Assembly (NCBI GenBank): GCA_003453695.1
Contig: DMNK01000162.1
Span: 19,819 to 31,937 of the forward strand
Origin: Acidimicrobiaceae bacterium
GTDB lineage: Bacteria; Actinomycetota; Acidimicrobiia; Acidimicrobiales; UBA8190
Length of the DNA stretch: 12,119 bases
Direction of reading: 5' to 3'
The notes below the pieces were generated by a model. The model saw only the letters and a list, made by a program, of their open reading frames with translations. It made no database searches and was not told where the DNA came from. Position 1 is the first letter of the stretch, and the number at the start of each line of letters is the position of its first letter. Made by a program: the position numbers and the translations under genes. Shown here piece by piece: positions 1 to 6,320 of this stretch.

Positions 1-194
1 GCGTCGTTGTCGCCGACCATGACGATCAGTCCCGGGCCGATGATGGCGAGAAGGGTGAGCAGGCGGGCCCTCCACGACCGTCGCGTGGCGATGTCGTGCT
101 GGCGGATGGTCCCGAAGGCGCCGGTGATGTCGCCGAGGTGCGCCTCGTCGAGGACGGCGGTGGCCTTCTCGGTGTCGACGGCCTCTTCGGCCAT
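1..194 (-). CDS. NRAMP-family divalent metal transporter, N-terminal fragment (runs off left edge)
   Basis: Only the first 64 codons lie in the window; the gene continues past position 1. An ATG at 192-194 is preceded by a good Shine-Dalgarno (cctccc on the plus strand at 202-207, read GGGAGG, 7 nt away). The visible protein starts MAEEAVDTEKATAVLDEAHLG, has a soluble N-terminal stretch of about 48 residues, then enters the first membrane helix with LLAIIGPGLIVMVGDNDA. The GPGLIVMVGDNDA block is the start of helix 1 in NRAMP/SLC11 proteins (COG1914 type), which import Mn2+, Fe2+ or related cations. Canonical NRAMP has DPGN at the metal site. The visible DNDA suggests the divergent actinobacterial subgroup, but the following residues are cut off. 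It lies 211 bp downstream of the MgtE-N/CBS gene on the same strand, a pairing that suggests joint metal control. Assignment rests on a short fragment. Confidence 0.75.
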   Translation of the reverse strand, partial: MAEEAVDTEKATAVLDEAHLGDITGAFGTIRQHDIATRRSWRARLLTLLAIIGPGLIVMVGDND

Positions 195-405
195 GGCTGG
201 ACCTCCCGACGGAGCCGGCGTCGTGGGTGTGCGTGTGTGTCGGCGCGCACGCCCTACCCGGTCATCCGCCGGTGGTCCCGACGGTCAGCCCGTGCTCGGT
301 CGTGCGCGCTGGGATGGTCTTGGTGACCCGTCAGCGTGCAGCGGTGCTCCTTGGTCGCGTGTTCCAGGACGGCACCGGGGCCGAGCCCCGCCGCCGAAAA
401 GAAGC

Positions 406-1668
406 CTACTCCTCGGGCTGAGCCATCCCGAAGTCCCGGCGCCATCCCTGCGGAAGCAGGAGCTCGAGAAGATCGTCCACGGTGACCACGCCCAACTGTT
501 GACGGTGGCCCTCGTCGAGCACCGGCGCCACCGTGAGGTTGAAGTCGGACATCTTCCGTAACACCCCGTTCAAGTCCCAGTCGGGATGGACGTGGGCCAG
601 ATCGGTGCGGATCACGTCGGAGAGCGCCTGCTCGGGCTGGGCCTGGAGGAGTGCCACGGCGCTGGCCGATCCCGACAATCGCCCTTCGGCGTTGGTGGCG
701 AACACGACGGCCAGCGCCTCGGGCGGAGCCTTGCTGGCGTGGATGGCGGCCAAGGCGTCCGCCACCGACACCGTCTCGGACAGCGACAGGAAGTCGGGGC
801 TCATGAGCCCGCCCGCCGTCTCGGGGTTGTAGTTGAGCAGTGCCCGCACCTTGCGCTGCTGTGGTTGCGGCAGCAGCCGCAGGATGGGCAGGCGCCGCTC
901 CTGGTCCAGCTCGGTGATGAGGTCGGCAGCGTCGTCGGGCGCCATGTCGGCGATCACCCGGGCCGCCTCCTCATCCGAGCGGGACTCGATGAATTCGAGA
1001 CGGTGCTCCTCGTCCAGCTCCTCGAAGACGTCGGCCTCGAGCTCGCGGTCCTGGCCCACCGCCTCGATGATCTCCTCGCCCTCCTCGTGGGAGGCCGCTT
1101 CGACCAGGTCGGCGATCTGGGCCGGGTGCAGCCGGGCCAGCTTCCGGTAGGGGATGCGCAGCCTGGCGGTGGGCACGTGCGCCACGAAGGGCTCGATGGT
1201 GGCCCAGTCGACCGTCGGTCCCGGGGGGATGCGCGTGCGCCAGGGGCGCCGCAACAGCCGGCGCAACGTCACCCGCGGGCTCGGGTCGACGCCCACCACC
1301 TCCCAGCGGCCGTCGACCTTGGCCAGTTCGATCTCGTTGGCCCGGATCAGGTGCGCCCCTCGGAGGTTGATGAGGTGGCGGGCCCGGAGGTCCTTGGCCA
1401 AGAGGAGCTCGCCCGGGCGCCGCTCGAAGCGCTGCAGGCTGAGGCGGTCGGCGGCCAGCTCGACCCGGCCGGCCTGGAGGCTCACCACCTGGGCCATGGG
1501 CACGAAGAGGTCGCGCCCGCCGATGTGGGCCACCACTCCGGCAAGGGGCGGATGGGGGGCGTCCCCCAGCCGGATGATGAGATCGGAGACCCGCCCGAGG
1601 CGGTCGCCCGACCGGTCCACCACCGCGCTCTTGAGCACGCTGGAGAGGTGCAGGATCTCGATGGCCAT
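406..1668 (-). CDS. PRC-barrel / MgtE N-domain / CBS-domain protein without membrane domain
   Basis: A 420-residue soluble protein. Residues about 5-75 look like a PRC-barrel (VVDRSGDRLGRVSDLIIRL), with a possible second PRC-like stretch to about 130. Residues about 175-280 form the helical, acidic MgtE N-terminal superhelix (IADLVEAASHEEGEEIIEAV, ARVIADMAPDDAADLITEL). A CBS pair follows from PETAGGLMSPDF (282-293) to VVTVDDLLELLLP (394-406). Full MgtE Mg2+ channels continue with five membrane helices; here the protein stops after the CBS pair, so it is more likely a cytosolic cation or nucleotide sensor than a channel. Start choice: the reading frame extends to a GTG at 1710, but that codon abuts a -10-like box (1711-1716) and has no Shine-Dalgarno. 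ATG at 1666-1668 has GAGGAG about 10 nt upstream. Transcribed towards the NRAMP gene, divergent from the glycosyltransferase operon. Databases often label such proteins 'magnesium transporter', which is probably misleading. Confidence 0.9.
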   Translation of the reverse strand: MAIEILHLSSVLKSAVVDRSGDRLGRVSDLIIRLGDAPHPPLAGVVAHIGGRDLFVPMAQVVSLQAGRVELAADRLSLQRFERRPGELLLAKDLRARHLINLRGAHLIRANEIELAKVDGRWEVVGVDPSPRVTLRRLLRRPWRTRIPPGPTVDWATIEPFVAHVPTARLRIPYRKLARLHPAQIADLVEAASHEEGEEIIEAVGQDRELEADVFEELDEEHRLEFIESRSDEEAARVIADMAPDDAADLITELDQERRLPILRLLPQPQQRKVRALLNYNPETAGGLMSPDFLSLSETVSVADALAAIHASKAPPEALAVVFATNAEGRLSGSASAVALLQAQPEQALSDVIRTDLAHVHPDWDLNGVLRKMSDFNLTVAPVLDEGHRQQLGVVTVDDLLELLLPQGWRRDFGMAQPEE

Positions 1669-1710
1669 GTGTGCCCGGCTCCTCGAGCGGTGACGATGCC
1701 GCCGCGCCAC

Positions 1711-1716
1711 ACGCTA
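1711..1716 (-). promoter_or_regulatory. Putative -10 box TAGCGT of the MgtE-N/CBS gene
   Basis: Reading the minus strand, TAGCGT lies 42 nt before the ATG at 1668, which would give a leader of roughly 35 nt carrying the GAGGAG ribosome site. It matches the TANNNT actinobacterial -10 pattern and equals the hexamer seen before ychF. It sits inside the self-complementary octamer CGCTAGCG. No -35 consensus is visible at 16-18 bp, so this remains a prediction. Confidence 0.4.
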
Positions 1717-1766
1717 GCGCGGGGTCGTTTGCGCCCTGGTGGGCTCCCGGGGGAGGCTGACCGGCC

Positions 1767-1799
1767 ATGACCGTCGGCCTGGGGGACGCGCATGGTTAA
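1767..1799 (+). CDS. Possible 10-codon upstream ORF overlapping the glycosyltransferase start
   Basis: ATG at 1767 opens MTVGLGDAHG and ends at TAA 1797-1799, overlapping the first 8 nt of the glycosyltransferase gene in another frame. A GGGAGG at 1751-1756 sits 10 nt upstream, a better ribosome site than most in this window. It could be a leader ORF that couples translation to the next gene, or a chance ORF if the glycosyltransferase really starts further downstream. No recognisable peptide family. Confidence 0.25.
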   Translation: MTVGLGDAHG

Positions 1800-3234
1800 G
1801 GGCCCGCTGCGCCGCGTGGCCGACATGCGGGCCTCATGGGAACGGAGCACCAGGATCGAAGTGCCGCCGGCCGTGCCGCCGGCGGCCCCCCGTCCTGGGG
1901 GCCTTCGTATCGCCTACCTCGTGTACCGGGGCAACCCGCGCTGTGGCGGACAGGGCGTCTACACCCGGCACCTCGCCCGCCAGCTGGTGGCGCTGGGCCA
2001 CAGCGTCGACGTGTTCTCCGGCCAGCCCTGGCCCGTGCTCGACACCGACCTCGGTGTCGGCTTCACCCCCGTGCCCGGCCTCGACCTCTATCGCGACCCT
2101 GACCCCTTCCGGGTCCCCCACCCTCGCGAATTCCACTCGGTGGTTGACCTCTACGAGTTCGCCATCATGTGCGTCGCCGGGTTCCCCGAGGCGCGCACCT
2201 TCTCCCTGCGGGCCCGGCGCCTGCTGGCCGAGCGCCGGGAGCGCTACGACGTCGTCCACGACAACCAGTGCCTGGGATCCGGGTTGCTCGGCATGCTCGA
2301 GGACGGCTGGCCCCTTCTCACGACGCTGCATCACCCCATCACCGTCGACCGGGAGCTGGCCCTGGCCAAAGCCGAGAACGCCTACCGGCGCTTCACCCAA
2401 CGCCGCTGGTTCGGCTTCCTCGGGATGCAGAAGCGCGTGGCCCGCAGCCTCCCCCGGGTCGTCACCGTGTCGGAGTCGTCCAAGGCGGACATCGCCCGGC
2501 ACATGGGGGTGCCCCTGGAGCGGATGACCGTCGTGCCCGTGGGCGTGGACCACACGGTGTTCCGTCCCCGTCCCGAGGTGGCGCGCCTGCCCGGGCGCGT
2601 GATCGTCACCTCGTCGAGCGACGTGCCCATGAAGGGACTCGTGCCCCTGCTCGAGGCACTGGCCAAGCTGCGCACCGAACGCCACGTGGAGCTGACCGTG
2701 GTGGGCAGGCCGACCGAGGGCGGCCGGGTGGCGCGCACCATCGCCCGTCTCGGGCTCGAGCCGGCGGTGCGCTGTGTGTCGGGGATCAGCGACGACGAGC
2801 TGGCCCGGGCCTACGCCGAGGCCGAGGTGGCGGTGGTGCCCTCGCTCTACGAGGGGTTCTCCCTTCCCGCCATCGAAGCCATGGCCTGTGGCGTCCCTCT
2901 CGTCGCCACCACCGGCGGCGCCCTCCCCGAGGTGATCGGCACCGACGGCGAGACCGGGCTCCTCGTGACCCCCGACGACCCCGAGGCGCTCGCCGCCGGG
3001 ATCCGCCGGGTGATGGACGACCCTGTCCTCGCCGCCCGGCTGGGCGCGGGCGGACGAGAGCGGGTGCTGGGCCGCTTCACGTGGGCGGCGACGGCCCGGG
3101 GCACGGCCGAGCAGTACCGGCTCGTGCTCGAGGAGCACCGGGCCCGCCCACAGGGAGCCGATGGGGTGCGGGCCGGGACCACGCCCACGGCCCGGCGGGG
3201 GCCGGGCCGGGAGCGGGAGGCGGCGGCGTGCTGA
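1792..3234 (+). CDS. Glycosyltransferase family 4 (GT-B fold)
   Basis: A 480-residue cytosolic or membrane-associated glycosyltransferase that should move a sugar from an activated nucleotide donor to an unknown acceptor with retention. The N-terminal Rossmann half begins at about residue 38 (LRIAYLVYRG) and contains the glycine-rich acceptor loop CGGQGVYTRHLA (51-62). The linker carries VVTVSESSKADI (223-234) and VVPVGVDHTVFRP (247-259). The C-terminal donor half shows DVPMKGL with the donor-phosphate lysine K281 and the GT4 EX7E motif EGFSLPAIE (E354, E362), then CGVPLVATTGGALPEVI. The last 30 residues are Pro/Arg-rich and look disordered. ATG 1792 has GGGGGA 5 nt upstream. The first 37 residues precede the conserved fold, so ATG 1825 or GTG 1861 are possible alternatives. 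It overlaps the following methyltransferase by 7 nt and leads a three-gene operon. Sugar and acceptor specificity are not readable from sequence. Confidence 0.93.
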   Translation: MVKGPLRRVADMRASWERSTRIEVPPAVPPAAPRPGGLRIAYLVYRGNPRCGGQGVYTRHLARQLVALGHSVDVFSGQPWPVLDTDLGVGFTPVPGLDLYRDPDPFRVPHPREFHSVVDLYEFAIMCVAGFPEARTFSLRARRLLAERRERYDVVHDNQCLGSGLLGMLEDGWPLLTTLHHPITVDRELALAKAENAYRRFTQRRWFGFLGMQKRVARSLPRVVTVSESSKADIARHMGVPLERMTVVPVGVDHTVFRPRPEVARLPGRVIVTSSSDVPMKGLVPLLEALAKLRTERHVELTVVGRPTEGGRVARTIARLGLEPAVRCVSGISDDELARAYAEAEVAVVPSLYEGFSLPAIEAMACGVPLVATTGGALPEVIGTDGETGLLVTPDDPEALAAGIRRVMDDPVLAARLGAGGRERVLGRFTWAATARGTAEQYRLVLEEHRARPQGADGVRAGTTPTARRGPGREREAAAC

Positions 3235-3938
3235 CCGTCGACTACGGCCGTCTCGGCGTCACCGCCGGCGAGCGCCTGCTCGACCTGGGGTGCGGCGGGG
3301 GTCGCCACGCCTTCGAGGCGGCCCGGCGCGGGGCCCTGGTGGTGGCCGTCGACGCCCAGGCCGACGAGGTCTCCCAGGTGCGCGACACCATCGGCGCCAT
3401 GGTCGACGCCGGGGAGATCAAGGACTGCGGTGCCGGCGCCGTCCAGGGCGACGCCTTGCGCCTCCCCTTCGGCGACGGCGCCTTCGACCGCGTCATCGCC
3501 GCCGAGGTCCTCGAGCACATCCCCGACGACTCCTCCGCCATGGCCGAGCTGTCCCGGGTGCTGCGTCCCGGGGGCACCATGGCCGTCACCGTGCCCCGGC
3601 TCGGGCCCGAGACGGTGAACTGGATGCTGTCGGCGCAGTATCACGACGTCCCCGGCGGGCACGTGCGCGTCTACCGGCGCTCCACCCTGCTGCGCCGTCT
3701 GCAGCGCACCGGACTGCGCGTGTTCTCGTCCCACCACGCCCACGCCCTGCATTCGCCCTACTGGTGGCTGCGGTGCTGGGTCGGGCCCCGCCGGGAGGAC
3801 CATGTGCTCGTGCGCGCCTACCACCGCCTGCTCGTGTGGGACATCGTGAAGGCCCCCCGGCTCACTCGGGTGACCGAGCGCGTTCTCAACCCCGTGCTGG
3901 GCAAGAGCCTCGTCGTCTACCTGAGGAAGCAGTCATGA
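3228..3938 (+). CDS. Class I SAM-dependent methyltransferase (Methyltransf_11 type)
   Basis: A 236-residue protein starting at GTG 3228, which overlaps the glycosyltransferase stop (TGA 3232-3234), with GGGAGG at 3215-3220 giving a 7-nt spacing. Motif I is LLDLGCGGGRH (17-27), the acidic end of strand 2 is D42 in VVAVDAQ, motif II is QGDALRLPFGDGAFD (73-87), and motif post-II is EVLEHIPDD (93-101), followed by ELSRVLRPGGTMAVTVP (107-123). These are the standard SAM-binding elements of small-molecule and lipid methyltransferases. The C-terminal third (YWWLRCWVG, LLVWDIVKAPRL) is aromatic and basic and may bind a membrane or a lipid substrate; that is inference. Overlap with both neighbours (7 nt and 4 nt) argues for translational coupling and a shared pathway: glycosylation plus methylation of one molecule. 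The substrate is unknown. Confidence 0.92.
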   Translation: MLTVDYGRLGVTAGERLLDLGCGGGRHAFEAARRGALVVAVDAQADEVSQVRDTIGAMVDAGEIKDCGAGAVQGDALRLPFGDGAFDRVIAAEVLEHIPDDSSAMAELSRVLRPGGTMAVTVPRLGPETVNWMLSAQYHDVPGGHVRVYRRSTLLRRLQRTGLRVFSSHHAHALHSPYWWLRCWVGPRREDHVLVRAYHRLLVWDIVKAPRLTRVTERVLNPVLGKSLVVYLRKQS

Positions 3939-5092
3939 AGCCGCTCGACGACTCGTTCTCCGTTCCTGGCGCCGGGCGAGGGCTCGGCGCCGCCGTGCGC
4001 TCCGAGCTCGTCGTCCGGGCCGGCCTGGCGGTGCCCGACGTCCCCGGGGTCATATCGGCCCAGGAGGTGATCGACAGCGCCGCCTCCATCGCCGCCGTGC
4101 AGCGGCCCGACGGCATGATCCCGTGGTTCGAGGGTGGACACTGCGACCCCTGGAACCACATCGAGGCGGCCATGGCCCTGTCGGTGGCCGGCTTCCACGA
4201 GGAGGCGGGCCGCGCCTACCGGTGGCTGGCGGCCACGCAACTGGCCGACGGGTCGTGGTTCAACTACTACCTGGCCGGTGCCGGGGTGAAGGACCCCCGC
4301 CTCGACACCAACGTGTGCGCCTACGTCGCCACCGGGGCGTGGCACCACTTCCGGGTGACGGGCGACCGGTCGGTGCTCGAAGAGATGTGGCCCATGCTCG
4401 AGCGCGCCATCACGTTCGTGCTGCGCTGGCAGCGCGCCGACGGCGCCATCCTGTGGTCGGTGGACCCCGACGGCCGGCCCGGCCGCTACCCCCTGCTCAC
4501 CGGGTCGTCCTCGATCTTCCACGCCCTGCGTTGTGCCGTGGCGTGCGCCGAGACCTTGGGACACGAGCGCCCGGACTGGGAGCTGGCCGCCGGCCACGTG
4601 GCCCACGCCGTGGCGCACACCCCTCACGTGTTCGAGCCCAAGGCGGAGTTCGCCATGGACTGGTACTACCCGGTGCTCACCGGCGCCCTGGAGGGCGCCG
4701 CCGCCGAGGAGCGCATCGACGCCTGGTGGGACACCTTCGTGATGGAGGGCCTCGGGGTGAGGTGCGTGTCCACCGGCCCCTGGGTCACGGCGGCGGAGAC
4801 GGCCGAGTGCGCCCTCACCCTCGACGCCCTGGACCGAAGGGAGCAAGCACTGGACCTGCTCACCTGGGCGCAGGCACACCGCTGCGAAGACGGCTCCTAT
4901 CTCACCGGGCTCGTCTATCCGGAGGAGGTCACGTTCCCCTACGGCGAGCGGACGACCTACACCGCCGGTGCCGTCGTGCTCGCCGCCGACGCCTTGTCGG
5001 ACGCCACCCCGGCGGCGGGGCTGTTCCGCGACGAACTGCTCCCCGTCGACCTCGACCTCACCGTGCCCCGCCGGACGTCCCCACCCGTCTGA
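3935..5092 (+). CDS. Alpha/alpha-toroid protein (terpenoid-cyclase / six-hairpin glycosidase-like; often annotated prenyltransferase)
   Basis: A 385-residue protein whose ATG overlaps the preceding TGA (ATGA), with GAGGA at 3923-3927 as ribosome site. The sequence is built of helical hairpins with repeated Q/H-x2-(E)DG-aromatic turns: QRPDGMIPW (56-64), QLADGSWF (102-109), QRADGAILW (166-174) and HRCEDGSYL (315-323). Such QxxDGxW-type turns occur in the alpha/alpha barrels of terpene cyclases and protein prenyltransferases and, in variant form, in six-hairpin glycosidases. The stretch GGHCDPWNHIEAAMAL and the segment WHHFRVTGDRSVLEEMWPML also resemble glucoamylase-like barrels. I see no DxDD cyclase motif, no signal peptide and no membrane helix. 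The role could be a sugar- or lipid-binding or hydrolytic subunit acting on the product of the upstream GT4 and methyltransferase. Calling it a prenyltransferase is not justified by visible catalytic residues. Its last 35 nt overlap the convergent methyltransferase gene. Confidence 0.85.
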   Translation: MKPLDDSFSVPGAGRGLGAAVRSELVVRAGLAVPDVPGVISAQEVIDSAASIAAVQRPDGMIPWFEGGHCDPWNHIEAAMALSVAGFHEEAGRAYRWLAATQLADGSWFNYYLAGAGVKDPRLDTNVCAYVATGAWHHFRVTGDRSVLEEMWPMLERAITFVLRWQRADGAILWSVDPDGRPGRYPLLTGSSSIFHALRCAVACAETLGHERPDWELAAGHVAHAVAHTPHVFEPKAEFAMDWYYPVLTGALEGAAAEERIDAWWDTFVMEGLGVRCVSTGPWVTAAETAECALTLDALDRREQALDLLTWAQAHRCEDGSYLTGLVYPEEVTFPYGERTTYTAGAVVLAADALSDATPAAGLFRDELLPVDLDLTVPRRTSPPV

Positions 5093-5723
5093 GCAGGCGC
5101 AGCGACCCACGCTCCCCGTCCTCGACGAACTCGCCGGAGTCGAGGGCAGCGCACCACAGCTCGTACGGGGGACGCCCGCCCCGGGCCGGGTCGGGGAACA
5201 CGTCGTGGATGGCGAGCCATCGCCCCGTCGCCACGTGGGGGGCCCACCCCCGGAAGTCGGCCCATGCCGGCTCGGCCCCGTGTCCGCCGTCGATGAAGCA
5301 GAAGTCGACCGGGGTCGTCCAGCGCGACGCCACGGCCGGGGAGTCGCCCACCACCCCCACCACCGTCGAACCGAGCGCGGCGTCGTCCACGGTGCGCCGC
5401 CAGAAGGGCAGGGTGTCGATGCGCCCCGTAGTTGGGTCGACCACTTCCCGGTCGTGGTGCTCCCACCCGGCCTGGTTCTCCTCGGATCCGTGGTGATGGT
5501 CGATGCTGAACAGCACGGCGCCGCTCTCCTCTGCCGCCGCGCCGATGTACAGCGTCGACTTTCCGCACCAGGCGCCGATCTCGACGAACGTCGGTGCGCT
5601 CCCGGCTCGTCCTGCCCGGAGCGCCGCCTGGTACAGCGCCATCCCCTCGTCGTCGGGCATGAAGCCCTTGGCGGCCCGGGCCGCCTCGAGCAGGCGCTGT
5701 CGGCGCCGGGCGGCCGTCGTCAT
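5058..5723 (-). CDS. Class I SAM-dependent methyltransferase (Methyltransf_24 / CmcI-like)
   Basis: A 221-residue protein. The SAM-binding motif is FVEIGAWCGKST (46-57), followed by the acidic strand-2 motif LFSIDHHHGSEE (71-82), VDFCFIDGGH (139-148) and LAIHDVF (170-176). This order of VEIGxxxGKST, ID-HH and FIDGxH is typical of the Methyltransf_24 / cephalosporin-hydroxylase-like group, which includes O-methyltransferases with a divalent metal near the catalytic site. The histidine-rich HHHG and DGGH segments are compatible with metal binding, but that is inference. ATG 5721-5723 overlaps the TGA of the GDT1-like gene by 4 nt, so translation is coupled to it. The 3' end runs 35 nt into the convergent toroid gene. 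Substrate unknown. Proximity to the GT4 module suggests, but does not prove, a link to that pathway. Confidence 0.9.
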   Translation of the reverse strand: MTTAARRRQRLLEAARAAKGFMPDDEGMALYQAALRAGRAGSAPTFVEIGAWCGKSTLYIGAAAEESGAVLFSIDHHHGSEENQAGWEHHDREVVDPTTGRIDTLPFWRRTVDDAALGSTVVGVVGDSPAVASRWTTPVDFCFIDGGHGAEPAWADFRGWAPHVATGRWLAIHDVFPDPARGGRPPYELWCAALDSGEFVEDGERGSLRLLRRVGTSGGAR

Positions 5724-6307
5724 CCGGTCGCCGCCTTCACGGCCGCGTACAGCGCGAAGCCGCCGAGCACGACGCCGGCCGCCTTGCGGATGCTGTGCAG
5801 TGGGAGGACGCGCACGAGCCTTCGGCCGGTGAACACGCCGATGGAGGTCACGACGACCAGCGCCGCCGCCGAGCCGACGAACACCGACCAGGGATCGCGG
5901 TAGTGGGCGGCCAGGTTGGCGGTGAGCAGCTGGGTGACGTCACCCAGCTCGGCCAGGACCACCACGGCGAAGGCGCCCAGAGCCACCCGGTGGTCGCTGC
6001 GCAGACGCCCGGCGTACTGCGCCCCCTCTCGCTCCTGGGTGGTCTCCTTGCCGAGCACCAGGTAGACGGCCGTGCCGGCCAGGACGGCGGCGACCACGGC
6101 GTCGACGGCCCGGGGGGGAGCGAGCGCCAGCAGGCGTCCCGCCGCCACCGCCACCGCCGAGTTCACGACCATGGCGGACGCCGTGCCCACCCACACGGGC
6201 AGGGGTCGGTGGCGGCTGGCGAGAAGGATGCTGGCGATCATCGTCTTGTCGGGAAGCTCCGCCAGGAAGACGACGCCGAAGGTGACGGCGACGACCTGAA
6301 GGCTCAC
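5720..6307 (-). CDS. TMEM165/GDT1 (UPF0016) family cation transporter
   Basis: A 195-residue integral membrane protein with about six hydrophobic helices arranged as two homologous halves of three. Each half carries the family motif: AELPDKTMIASIL (16-28) and AELGDVTQLLTANL (119-132), variants of the consensus E-x-G-D-(K/R)-(T/S). The charged central loop GKETTQEREGAQYAGRLRSDHR (86-107) links the halves. The family moves Mn2+ or Ca2+, often in exchange for protons. In bacteria related MntX-like proteins export Mn2+, though that is not established for this one. In motif 1 glycine is replaced by proline, and in motif 2 the lysine is valine. The start is a GTG at 6305-6307, 13 bp after the pepN stop, with no strong Shine-Dalgarno. 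It is probably expressed from the pepN promoter and coupled to the downstream methyltransferase. No yybP-ykoY-like leader fits in the 13-bp gap. Confidence 0.9.
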   Translation of the reverse strand: MSLQVVAVTFGVVFLAELPDKTMIASILLASRHRPLPVWVGTASAMVVNSAVAVAAGRLLALAPPRAVDAVVAAVLAGTAVYLVLGKETTQEREGAQYAGRLRSDHRVALGAFAVVVLAELGDVTQLLTANLAAHYRDPWSVFVGSAAALVVVTSIGVFTGRRLVRVLPLHSIRKAAGVVLGGFALYAAVKAATG

Positions 6308-6320
6308 AGCGGGGAGCCTG

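Noticed and set aside
376..390. CGGGGC-CGA-GCCCCG hairpin shortly after the MgtE-N/CBS stop
   Set aside because: A perfect 6-bp stem, but on the transcribed minus strand the T-run precedes rather than follows it, so it is not a standard terminator. Such stems are common at this GC content.
586..1770. Long open frame on the plus strand antisense to the MgtE-N/CBS gene
   Set aside because: Its protein is rich in Gly, Arg, Val and His with no domain, and it mirrors a well-recognised gene on the other strand. GC-rich codon bias leaves antisense frames open by chance.
1834..3138. 434-codon open frame on the minus strand opposite the glycosyltransferase
   Set aside because: Composition (Gly/His/Arg/Glu-rich, no motif) is that of an antisense shadow; the plus strand holds clear GT4 motifs.
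3917..5110. 397-codon open frame on the minus strand opposite the toroid gene
   Set aside because: No family features; the plus-strand frame has ordered repeats and coupled starts.
6308..6320. Manganese riboswitch (yybP-ykoY type) before the GDT1-like gene
   Set aside because: The gap to pepN is only 13 bp, too short for the aptamer, and no such fold was recognised in the pepN 3' end.
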